DNA of 64,000 bases from contig NC_014761.1 in the NCBI RefSeq assembly GCF_000183745.1, positions 1,178,001 through 1,242,000 on the forward strand. Direction: 5' to 3'. This document shows positions 27,526 through 34,382 of this stretch, piece by piece (position 1 is the stretch's first letter; every line of letters starts with the position of its first letter). The position numbers and the translations under genes are program-made. The DNA is from Oceanithermus profundus DSM 14977 (lineage in GTDB: Bacteria > Deinococcota > Deinococci > Deinococcales > Marinithermaceae). Under the pieces are notes generated by a model that saw only the letters and a program-made list of their open reading frames with translations, ran no database searches and was not told the origin of the DNA.

Positions 27526-27969
27526 TCACTTTCCGGCCAGGCAACGGTCCTTTAGCCCCTGCAGGAAGCCCTCGATGTTCTCTTGCATCAGCTTCTTGAC
27601 GAGCTTCTGCAAGAGCGCGCCGAACATCGGCAGGTTGAGCTCGTAGTCGAGGGTGAGCTTGACGCGGGTGTGCTCTTCGCCTTCGGGGGTGAAGACCCAG
27701 GTGCCCTCGTACTTGTCGAAGTCGCCCTCCTCGCTGTAGAAGCGGTTGCGCAGGTTGGCGTCGTCCCACTCCTCCACTTCGGTCCACTGCACCTTCTTGC
27801 CCATGGCCACGGCCAGGTAGTGGGTCACCGAGCGCTCGGGAGTCTGCTCGAGCACTTTCAGCTCCTTGACGTCCTTGAGGTAGGGCGCGAGCCCTTCCAG
27901 GTCCTTGGCCGCGGCGTAGACCTCGGCGGCCGGGCGCGGAATGACGATCTCGGCTTCGACGGTTGGCAT
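27526..27969 (-). CDS. SRPBCC (START/polyketide-cyclase-like) protein
   Basis: 147 aa. The N-terminus VEAEIVIPRPAAEVYAAAKDLEGLAPYLKDVKELKVLEQ is typical of the COQ10/START-like SRPBCC fold, which encloses a hydrophobic ligand pocket. The C-terminal helix (ALLQKLVKKLMQENIEGFLQGLK) closes it. The ligand is unknown. It is encoded 9 bases downstream of recX. TAAAAC, a near-match to the leaderless box, lies 6 bases before its ATG and includes the recX stop. Confidence 0.8.
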   Translation of the reverse strand: MPTVEAEIVIPRPAAEVYAAAKDLEGLAPYLKDVKELKVLEQTPERSVTHYLAVAMGKKVQWTEVEEWDDANLRNRFYSEEGDFDKYEGTWVFTPEGEEHTRVKLTLDYELNLPMFGALLQKLVKKLMQENIEGFLQGLKDRCLAGK

Positions 27970-27978
27970 AGGCCCGTT

Positions 27979-28455
27979 TTACTTCGTTTCGCCGTCTTCC
28001 CGCAACTTTTCGTAACGCTGCGCCGCCTCCACGGCTACGGCCAGCGCGAAGCCGCGCGCTTGCAAGAAGCGCACCATGCGCGCGTGCTCGCCCTTGTGGC
28101 GCCAGGCCGACTTGTGCAGCAGCGCCAGCGCCCGCGCCAGCTCCTCCTCGCCCTCTTCGCCCTCCGCAAGCACCTCGCGCACGATCCGCTCGTCCACCCC
28201 CCGGCGGGCCAGCTCTGCGCGCAGGCGCAGTGAACCCCAGCGCTCCCGGCGCGAGCGCACGAAGGCCTCGGCGAAGGCCCGGTCGTCGAGGTAGCCCCAC
28301 TCGAGCAGGCGCGCGACCACCGACCGGGCCACCTCGGGCGTGGTCCGCGCCCGCAGCTTGCGCTCCAGCTCGGCCCGGCTCTGCATCCTCCGGCCCAGGG
28401 ACTTGAGCGCGTACTGCATGGCCCGCTCCTCGCTGTACGGCTCCTGCGGCTTCAC
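27979..28455 (-). CDS. recX: Regulatory protein RecX
   Basis: 158 aa. Three-helix repeats are visible: AMQYALKSLGRRMQSRAELERKL, RLLEWGYLDDRAFAEAFVRSR, LRLRAELARRGVDERIV. RecX binds RecA filaments and limits their activity. recA is not adjacent here. TAGGCT (minus, 28463-28468) lies 7 bases before the GTG. The promoter is back-to-back with that of the phosphoesterase. Confidence 0.9.
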   Translation of the reverse strand: MKPQEPYSEERAMQYALKSLGRRMQSRAELERKLRARTTPEVARSVVARLLEWGYLDDRAFAEAFVRSRRERWGSLRLRAELARRGVDERIVREVLAEGEEGEEELARALALLHKSAWRHKGEHARMVRFLQARGFALAVAVEAAQRYEKLREDGETK

Positions 28456-28462
28456 CGCCTCC

Positions 28463-28480
28463 AGCCTACACGGCTATACT
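28463..28480. promoter_or_regulatory. Back-to-back leaderless promoters recX / metallophosphoesterase
   Basis: Minus TAGGCT at 28463-28468 (7 bases to GTG 28455) and plus TATACT at 28475-28480 (7 bases to GTG 28488), separated by six bases. Confidence 0.6.
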
Positions 28481-28487
28481 GGGTGTC

Positions 28488-29180
28488 GTGCGCGTTTTCG
28501 CCATCGCCGACCCCCACCTCTCCAGCCAAAACCCCAAGCCCATGGACGTCTTCGGTCCGGGCTGGGAAGGCCACCCCGAGGCCTTCTTCGAGGGGTGGCG
28601 GCGGGTGGTGGGGCCGGACGACCTCGTCGTCGTCGCCGGCGACATCTCCTGGGCCATGCGGCTCGACGAGGCCCTGCCCGATCTACAGGCGATCGCCGAG
28701 CTGCCCGGAGAAAAGGTGCTGATCCGCGGCAACCACGACTACTGGTGGCCCTCGATCAGCCGCCTGCGTGCGGCGCTGCCCGTGGGGATGCACGCGATCC
28801 AGAACGACAGCGTGGTCATCGAGGGGGTCGCGGTGGCGGGCACCCGCGGCTGGTTGGTTCCCGGCAGCCCAGAGTTCACCGAGGCCGACGGGAAGATCTA
28901 CAAGCGCGAGGTCGAGCGCCTGCGCCTCAGTCTGGAAAGCCTGAAGGGCAAGGACTACGACCGCCTCGTCGTCGCCCTGCACTTCCCCCCCACCGGCCCC
29001 GACGGCAGCCCCACCGGGTTTACCGAGCTGATCGAGCGGTACGAGCCCGACGCCGTCGTTTACGGCCACCTCCACGGGGCCGAAAACACCTGGCTACTCA
29101 CGAACTGGAAGGGCATTCCCCTTCACCTGGTCGCGGCCGACTACCTGCGCTTCGAGCCGAAGTTGATACTGGAAACATAA
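28488..29180 (+). CDS. Calcineurin-like metallophosphoesterase
   Basis: 230 aa. The dinuclear-metal motifs are complete: IADPHLS, VVAGDISWA, IRGNHDYWW and YGHLHGA. The subfamily (with GDISW and NHDYWW) is widespread in Firmicutes and Thermus and uncharacterised. Cytoplasmic, no signal peptide. Its stop codon is the first base pair of a large inverted repeat at the edge of the accessory region. Confidence 0.9.
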   Translation: MRVFAIADPHLSSQNPKPMDVFGPGWEGHPEAFFEGWRRVVGPDDLVVVAGDISWAMRLDEALPDLQAIAELPGEKVLIRGNHDYWWPSISRLRAALPVGMHAIQNDSVVIEGVAVAGTRGWLVPGSPEFTEADGKIYKREVERLRLSLESLKGKDYDRLVVALHFPPTGPDGSPTGFTELIERYEPDAVVYGHLHGAENTWLLTNWKGIPLHLVAADYLRFEPKLILET

Positions 29181-29265
29181 GCATCGAGGCCAGCACGAAC
29201 CACGCCCGGCTTCGCTTACATCACTTGTGACTCACGCAACAAGTAATGTGGTGCTGTTCGATGCT
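29180..29265. repeat. Long imperfect inverted repeat at the accessory-region boundary
   Basis: AGCATCGA (29180-29187) pairs with TCGATGCT (29258-29265). Inside, AGCAC (29192-29196) pairs with GTGCT (29251-29255). ACAT and ACTTGT (29218-29228) pair with ACAAGT and ATGT (29239-29249). The unpaired left part contains a small CGAA/TTCG hairpin. The palindrome CGTGCGCACG (29266-29275) follows. No U-tract is present. It may be a structured RNA, a recombination site or the end of a former mobile element. Confidence 0.55.
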
Positions 29266-29333
29266 CGTGCGCACGCCTGGCGGCCGGCCACGATTCCAGC
29301 TACGCGACTCTTATGGAACGTATTTGAAGCATC

Positions 29334-29363
29334 TTGCTAATTTGAACGCTTATGTGCTATTAT
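29334..29363 (+). promoter_or_regulatory. Promoter of the accessory lipoprotein operon
   Basis: TTGCTA (29334-29339), an 18-base spacer, TATTAT (29358-29363), with AGGA before ATG 29371. The surroundings are AT-rich, unlike flanking promoters. The bases from 29276 to 29333 show nothing else. Confidence 0.5.
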
Positions 29364-29370
29364 CCAGGAA

Positions 29371-30408
29371 ATGTTAAAGCCTCTTGTTACCTTGCTGTTA
29401 TATACGGCCTTATTGTTTCTCACGGTATCTTGCCAAAAAGCTGAACCCGAGCCTCCGGCCTGGCACCTGCGCGGGGCGGTAATGGAAGCGACGGCCTACC
29501 CTACAGGGGTGATCTATTATCCGGTCGACGCTGGGGTTACGATCTACGACGCTAACGGAAACGTTCTCGCAGGCGGCGAAACAGAGGGCTTTTACGATTT
29601 AACCGTGACCGGTGTACGCCCCCAGCAACGGCTGCGCGTCGTGGCCGAAAAAAGCTACGGATCCATCGCCGTCCGCAGCGAAAAGTGGGTTGCCGTTCCC
29701 GAGCAAGGCGACGGCGTCGCCGTGCCCAGCCTGGCCCTGCTCCCGCCAGACCTGGGCGAACTCTATCCCGGCCCTGAAGAGTGGGCTTCGTTCGATGGCG
29801 CGGTCGCGGTGGCGGCGGATTCGGTGCCCGACAGCGTCGTACGCATTCAGGCGCTGGCGCTCGACCCCGAAAAGGACCGCGCCCTTTTCCCGGGCGACTT
29901 TTCCGAGGCGCGGGGGTACGCGCTGGCCTCGGCCGGCTTCTTGCAGATCCGCATGTACGACGCCGCCGGGAACCCGGTCCGCAATGGCAGCACCCCCGCC
30001 AAGGTGCGCTTCAGGCTTTCACAGGCCCGCTCAGGGTTCCTCTTCGACCTCCGGCCCGACTCGGGCACTTACGAAGTGCCGCTCTACGTGTACGACGAAG
30101 GCGCCAGCACCTGGGTGCGGGTGGGCGAGGGCCGGCTCGTTGACGAAGGCGGACAACCCATTCCCGAATCAGAAAAAGGCGCCATTCTGGATGGCACCTA
30201 CCCTGGAGCGGTGTACATGGAGACCGACTATGGCGTAAGACCAAGCCGCCTCGCCACCAACCCTTTCCGGTCGGGTTCCGCCAGGACACTCGAAGAAGGA
30301 GACTACTACTTCACCGACGCCCTCAACTGCGACGTGCCCCTCGTGCCCTGCGACGAGATCGACAGCGAAACCCAGGGATGCAAGGCGCTGGAAGGGGGTA
30401 AGGGGTGA
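29371..30408 (+). CDS. Lipoprotein, accessory cassette gene 1
   Basis: 345 aa. The signal peptide ends in a lipobox FLTVSC (Cys21), so the protein is lipid-anchored. Residues about 34-110 (HLRGAVMEATAYPT...VTIYDANGNVLAGGETEGFYDLTV) look like a carboxypeptidase-regulatory/SdrD-type beta-sandwich. A second part (about 125-310) is also beta-rich, with the RFRLSQARSGFLFDL strand pattern. The C-terminus has three Cys (LNCDVPLVPCDE, QGCKAL). No enzymatic motif is seen. The next gene starts at an overlapping GTGA. The family is not recognised; a surface or adhesive role is a guess. Confidence 0.75.
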   Translation: MLKPLVTLLLYTALLFLTVSCQKAEPEPPAWHLRGAVMEATAYPTGVIYYPVDAGVTIYDANGNVLAGGETEGFYDLTVTGVRPQQRLRVVAEKSYGSIAVRSEKWVAVPEQGDGVAVPSLALLPPDLGELYPGPEEWASFDGAVAVAADSVPDSVVRIQALALDPEKDRALFPGDFSEARGYALASAGFLQIRMYDAAGNPVRNGSTPAKVRFRLSQARSGFLFDLRPDSGTYEVPLYVYDEGASTWVRVGEGRLVDEGGQPIPESEKGAILDGTYPGAVYMETDYGVRPSRLATNPFRSGSARTLEEGDYYFTDALNCDVPLVPCDEIDSETQGCKALEGGKG

Positions 30409-31151
30409 CCAAGCCGGCAACGCCTCCGACCGGGCTCGCCCTGGCGCTTCTCGCGCTGATCTTCCTCGCGGCCATAGGGTTTCAGGTCCGGGGCAGCGGC
30501 GCAAAAGAAACGTCCAGCGGCGAGCAGTTGGCGGTAGCCGAAGCCGTCATCCCCCCCACCGGCGGCGCCGTCGCCCTGCCGGGCAACGAGGTCTTCGTTT
30601 CCGTTGCGCCGGGCATCGTTGAGGAGCCCATCCGGGTGCGCATCGAGAAGGTAGGACCTGAGGATGCTCCGGGACCGATTACCAAAGGGGTGACGGTCAT
30701 CAAGGGGGTCAAGGTTTCTCTGCCCGGCTACGACTACAGCAAGCCCTACGCCGGGAACTTCAAGGGCCGGCAGCTGCTGGTGGCCTTCAAGGCCGAGGGG
30801 TTCGTGGAAGAACCCAACCTGTTCGGCGACTACTACACCGCCGTCTGCTTCTGGGACGACTTCGAGGGGTGGGGGACTTCCGGGGTGCTCAGTTGGGCCT
30901 GTCGTTATGGCGCAGAATCAAAGATCTACGACATTCAGGGCGAGCACTACTATTTCTACTGGCTCGACGTGGTCCCCCCGCGTGGCCGCTACCTCTACCT
31001 GGTGCAGTATCCCAAGGAGCTTTCGAGGAGGAATTGTGAGGCTATTGGGGGGGTATTCAAGGATGACGAAATCGCACCTCGGTGCTCTCTGGGAGCCGGC
31101 TTGGCCGAACATGCCGTGGCGAGCATGGGGGCGTGGATACGGGTCAAATAA
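30405..31151 (+). CDS. Secreted domain paralogue A, accessory cassette gene 2
   Basis: 248 aa from GTG 30405. An N-terminal hydrophobic segment (LALALLALIFLAAIGF) anchors or exports it; there is no lipobox. Then comes an unrecognised domain of about 200 aa. Its start (PPTGGAVALPGNEVFVSVAPG, followed by EEPIRVRIEKV) resembles a ZU5-like beta-sandwich. It contains GVTVIKGVKVSLPGYDYSKP and YYTAVCFWDDFEG, and four Cys at SWAC, RRNC, RCSL and AVCF that suit two disulfides. Residues are almost identical to the front of the next gene; EGWGT here replaces EGRGT. Confidence 0.75.
   Translation: MTKPATPPTGLALALLALIFLAAIGFQVRGSGAKETSSGEQLAVAEAVIPPTGGAVALPGNEVFVSVAPGIVEEPIRVRIEKVGPEDAPGPITKGVTVIKGVKVSLPGYDYSKPYAGNFKGRQLLVAFKAEGFVEEPNLFGDYYTAVCFWDDFEGWGTSGVLSWACRYGAESKIYDIQGEHYYFYWLDVVPPRGRYLYLVQYPKELSRRNCEAIGGVFKDDEIAPRCSLGAGLAEHAVASMGAWIRVK
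30568..31147 (+). repeat. 580-bp near-identical repeat, copy 1
   Basis: Matches 31312-31891 at an offset of 744 bp with two visible differences (30870 T/C, a Trp/Arg change; 30999 C/T, silent). Homology ends sharply at both sides. Confidence 0.92.
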
Positions 31152-31181
31152 TTGGGAATGAGTAAAAGGCGGTGACGTCCT

Positions 31182-33347
31182 ATGAAAACAACTAACATAC
31201 GCAGTTATAGGGCCATAGCGGTCGTACTAGCACTGGTCGTGCTGGCAATGGTTTCGTGCAACCAAGATAAAGGTCCTTCCGCAGGCGAGCTCATCCCCCC
31301 CTCCGGCGGTGCCGTCGCCCTGCCGGGCAACGAGGTCTTCGTTTCCGTTGCGCCGGGCATCGTTGAGGAGCCCATCCGGGTGCGCATCGAGAAGGTAGGA
31401 CCTGAGGATGCTCCGGGACCGATTACCAAAGGGGTGACGGTCATCAAGGGGGTCAAGGTTTCTCTGCCCGGCTACGACTACAGCAAGCCCTACGCCGGGA
31501 ACTTCAAGGGCCGGCAGCTGCTGGTGGCCTTCAAGGCCGAGGGGTTCGTGGAAGAACCCAACCTGTTCGGCGACTACTACACCGCCGTCTGCTTCTGGGA
31601 CGACTTCGAGGGGCGGGGGACTTCCGGGGTGCTCAGTTGGGCCTGTCGTTATGGCGCAGAATCAAAGATCTACGACATTCAGGGCGAGCACTACTATTTC
31701 TACTGGCTCGACGTGGTCCCCCCGCGTGGCCGCTACCTCTACTTGGTGCAGTATCCCAAGGAGCTTTCGAGGAGGAATTGTGAGGCTATTGGGGGGGTAT
31801 TCAAGGATGACGAAATCGCACCTCGGTGCTCTCTGGGAGCCGGCTTGGCCGAACATGCCGTGGCGAGCATGGGGGCGTGGATACGGGTCAAGGCTAGACA
31901 GGCTCAAACTCTCGAAACTGACGGGGGACTTAAAGTCGTCAGTGTCAACCTGGGTGATCGAGAATTAGAATATGACGTCGTCTGTACTATTGAAGGCTGT
32001 TTCCCGGTAATCAGGCCCAACGATCACTACTGGAAGTTCGACCCTACAGACGATAAGAAGTGGGAATATCTATGGGATTCCTTGCTAAAGCAAAAACGTG
32101 CTCATATTTATATCTTTCAAGAGATGATGGTCGAAAAATACTACTGCGCTAGTGAAAAAATCGAGGAACCAAATCAGCATTTCTGCAATGGGCGCACACC
32201 AAGGACCAACTACATGGTAGCAGCCTTGCTCGAAGCTTTTGGGGCAAACTGGCGCGACCACTGGGACTACGTTTGCAAAGCCTACGAGTGCATCGTGGTG
32301 AACACCGATAAGGTGCAATTCGTTGACAAGAACGATCCCAACCTGACCCGCTACGTTTCCTTCCGCTGGGAGAACGGTCAAGTAGTGGAGGGGGACGAGA
32401 ACGACGCAGACTCAGGAATACTGTTTGCGACGGTCTGGGTTAAGGATGAGGACGGCACCTGGCGGGAAGCTGTACTTGCCAACGACCATTTACCGTCACC
32501 CTTAGAGCGTCACGGTGCCGAGTTGCGAAAAGCGGCTCTACTGCATCAAAACAACGCCATGTATCAAGGCCAGGGCGGCTACCCGTACTCACTTGACCGC
32601 AAGCATTCCGCGAAGCCCCTGGGTTCTGGTTTTCTCCCAAGTACACCTGTAATTAAGTGCGGAGACATGAACACGAACGCCGCATCCAGCATGATCGGCG
32701 CCAAACCCGATCAGTTAGCACTCTTAACCAGCGTCGCATTCGCCTGTCCACCGGATGCCAATATCACGCAGGACACGAGTGGCTATTTTTCTCCATATAT
32801 GCGTGTTGATGGCGATTTTTATTCAACTGTAGCTGGTGGAAAGATGTTCGACGTTTGCGCGACTACTGGAGAATATTTGGGGAACTCCGGCGTAGCCACT
32901 ACCAGTGGTACCACGTTTGATGGTGTTGGGGTGGACCATAACGCAATCCAAGCCGTACTGCAACATATTGATGATAGCGAAACTGTAGATGTAACGGTTT
33001 CACTCTGCCCTGAACTTGCTGACAAGGCCGGGTTGAATGGTGACGGTGATCGTTTGAACGTACCCACCTGCGCCTGGCTCGCAGGGCAGAACTATGCTAT
33101 GTTCGATGGCCCGTTGTCGCTTCAGCTGGAAACGGGGGCGGATGGAAAGCTTCACATGAAAGTTCCCAAAGCCCTTTTCGATAAAGGATTTTTAGCTAGG
33201 GTCAAGGGTGGTACGCACTCCGGCTTGGTCGAGTCGGAATACAAATGTAGCGCTGCCACGGGCAAGTGCTGCAAGAATGAGTTTTCGCCTGACCGGGAGT
33301 TTCTGCCAATTGGACCTGGCCAAACCGAATACGAAATATGCAATTAA
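31182..33347 (+). CDS. Lipoprotein: paralogous domain fused to an EEP nuclease/phosphatase domain
   Basis: 721 aa. The signal peptide has lipobox LAMVSC (Cys26). Residues about 38-240 are the same domain as in gene 2. Residues about 249-600 carry all motifs of the endonuclease/exonuclease/phosphatase (DNase I-like) fold: SVNLG with N256, IFQE with E314, ANDHL with H436, CGDMN with D495 and N497, and VDHN with D585 and H586. It should be a Mg-dependent phosphodiesterase or phosphatase outside the cell. Many Cys (tail KCSAATGKCC) suggest disulfides. Base use is AT-rich with many TAT/AAA/TTT codons, unlike its neighbours, a sign of transfer. The target could be DNA, RNA, phospholipid or sphingolipid. 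Confidence 0.8.
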   Translation: MKTTNIRSYRAIAVVLALVVLAMVSCNQDKGPSAGELIPPSGGAVALPGNEVFVSVAPGIVEEPIRVRIEKVGPEDAPGPITKGVTVIKGVKVSLPGYDYSKPYAGNFKGRQLLVAFKAEGFVEEPNLFGDYYTAVCFWDDFEGRGTSGVLSWACRYGAESKIYDIQGEHYYFYWLDVVPPRGRYLYLVQYPKELSRRNCEAIGGVFKDDEIAPRCSLGAGLAEHAVASMGAWIRVKARQAQTLETDGGLKVVSVNLGDRELEYDVVCTIEGCFPVIRPNDHYWKFDPTDDKKWEYLWDSLLKQKRAHIYIFQEMMVEKYYCASEKIEEPNQHFCNGRTPRTNYMVAALLEAFGANWRDHWDYVCKAYECIVVNTDKVQFVDKNDPNLTRYVSFRWENGQVVEGDENDADSGILFATVWVKDEDGTWREAVLANDHLPSPLERHGAELRKAALLHQNNAMYQGQGGYPYSLDRKHSAKPLGSGFLPSTPVIKCGDMNTNAASSMIGAKPDQLALLTSVAFACPPDANITQDTSGYFSPYMRVDGDFYSTVAGGKMFDVCATTGEYLGNSGVATTSGTTFDGVGVDHNAIQAVLQHIDDSETVDVTVSLCPELADKAGLNGDGDRLNVPTCAWLAGQNYAMFDGPLSLQLETGADGKLHMKVPKALFDKGFLARVKGGTHSGLVESEYKCSAATGKCCKNEFSPDREFLPIGPGQTEYEICN
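31312..31891 (+). repeat. 580-bp near-identical repeat, copy 2
   Basis: Partner of 30568-31147. Recombination between the copies would delete 744 bp and fuse the start of gene 2 to the nuclease part of gene 3 in frame. Confidence 0.92.
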
Positions 33348-33356
33348 CAAGAAATT

Positions 33357-34109
33357 ATGGGGTGGATATTGGGCACCGCGCGTTACAGCTTATCCTTGGT
33401 TGCCTTTACATTGTCTTTCGTTCGGGCATCAGGCCAACAAGTCCACTCAATTTACCCTGCCACAATAGAAGCTCCTCGCGCCGTCATAGAGGATACTCTC
33501 CCCCCCACCGGCGGCACCATCGCCCTTCCTGACAACGAAATAATTGTAGAAGTCCACAAAGGCACCTTCAATGAACCCACCAAGGTGCGCGTCGAAGAGG
33601 TGCTCCCCGAAGACGCTCCTGGCCCGATTACCGAAGGAGTGACGGTCATCAACGGGGTCAAGATTTCACTGCCTGGCTACGACTACAGTCAGCCCTGCGC
33701 CGGTAACTTTAAGCACATGCCCATCACGGTCTACTTCAAGGCCAAAGGCTTTGTGGAAGAGCCCAGCCTTTCCGGCGACTACTACACCGCCGTCTGCTTC
33801 TGGGACGACTTCGAGGGGCGCGGGACGTTCGGAGTGCTCAGTTGGGGCTGTACGTACGGTGCGGAGTGGAGTGTCTACGAACTGGAAGACGGCCGGTACT
33901 ACGTTGGTGGTGTCTTTGTAGTTCCAGAGAGGGGTGAATTCCTTTACCTTGTGCAATACCCCAAGGATCTTTCCAGGCAGAACTGCGAGGCCATTGGGGG
34001 CGAGTTCACAGGAGACGATGGCGTTCCGGATTGCTCGTTTGGTTATCAGTCTCCCTACTGGGCACAGGAAAGTATGGGGGCATGGATACGCGCTAAGGAC
34101 GCGCAATAA
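33357..34109 (+). CDS. Secreted domain paralogue C, accessory cassette gene 4
   Basis: 250 aa, starting 9 bases after the nuclease gene. The N-terminus (about 1-26) is a plausible signal peptide (YSLSLVAFTLSFVRASG), without lipobox. The rest is a diverged copy of the cassette domain: LPPTGGTIALPDNEIIVEV, EDAPGPITEGVTVINGVKISLPGYDYS, YYTAVCFWDDFEGRGTFGVLSWGC, and RQNCEAIGG. The four cysteines are kept and a fifth (QPCAGNF) is added. An older duplication than that of genes 2 and 3. No function known. Confidence 0.72.
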   Translation: MGWILGTARYSLSLVAFTLSFVRASGQQVHSIYPATIEAPRAVIEDTLPPTGGTIALPDNEIIVEVHKGTFNEPTKVRVEEVLPEDAPGPITEGVTVINGVKISLPGYDYSQPCAGNFKHMPITVYFKAKGFVEEPSLSGDYYTAVCFWDDFEGRGTFGVLSWGCTYGAEWSVYELEDGRYYVGGVFVVPERGEFLYLVQYPKDLSRQNCEAIGGEFTGDDGVPDCSFGYQSPYWAQESMGAWIRAKDAQ

Positions 34110-34257
34110 CATCTGGGCATGCTGTAAAAGCCATTTCAATGAACTCACGAGGTTGTAGCGATTACGTCGGTCCAGTTTGGATTCTTATATAACATTTGTT
34201 TCAAATAACATGCACGTATACGCGATTGCACCCACTCGATATCGCTTCCCGAGCCAA

Positions 34258-34289
34258 AAGGGCCGGCCGCCATTGCTGGCGGCCTTTTT
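34258..34289. terminator. Bidirectional terminator between the accessory cassette and tRNA-Ser
   Basis: GGCCGCCA (34265-34272), loop TTGC and TGGCGGCC (34277-34284) form an 8-bp stem. On the plus strand TTTTT follows (34285-34289). On the minus strand, GGCCCTTTT follows. The first ends the cassette transcript, the second the tRNA. The 150 bases before it (34110-34257) are AT-rich and show no gene. Confidence 0.85.
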
Positions 34290-34378
34290 GGCGGAGGGGG
34301 CGGGATTCGAACCCGCGGTGCCCTTACGGACACACCGGTTTTCGAGACCGGCCCGTTCAACCACTCCGGCACCCCTCC
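34289..34378 (-). tRNA. tRNA-Ser (anticodon CGA)
   Basis: Acceptor GGAGGGG pairs with CCCCTCC, followed by discriminator G and an encoded CCA. The anticodon stem CCGGT/ACCGG encloses CTCGAAA, anticodon CGA for the UCG codon. The long variable arm (class II) and T-arm GGGTTCGAATCCC are present. 90 nt with CCA. Confidence 0.97.
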
Positions 34379-34382
34379 AGGC

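Noticed and set aside
29180-29265. Integron attC site
   Set aside because: The arms lack the conserved RYYYAAC/GTTRRRY boxes, and no integron integrase is present.
34289-34378. tRNA-Ser as a definite attachment site of an integrated element
   Set aside because: No direct repeat of the tRNA 3' end was found near 29,180-29,370, and no integrase or recombinase gene is present.
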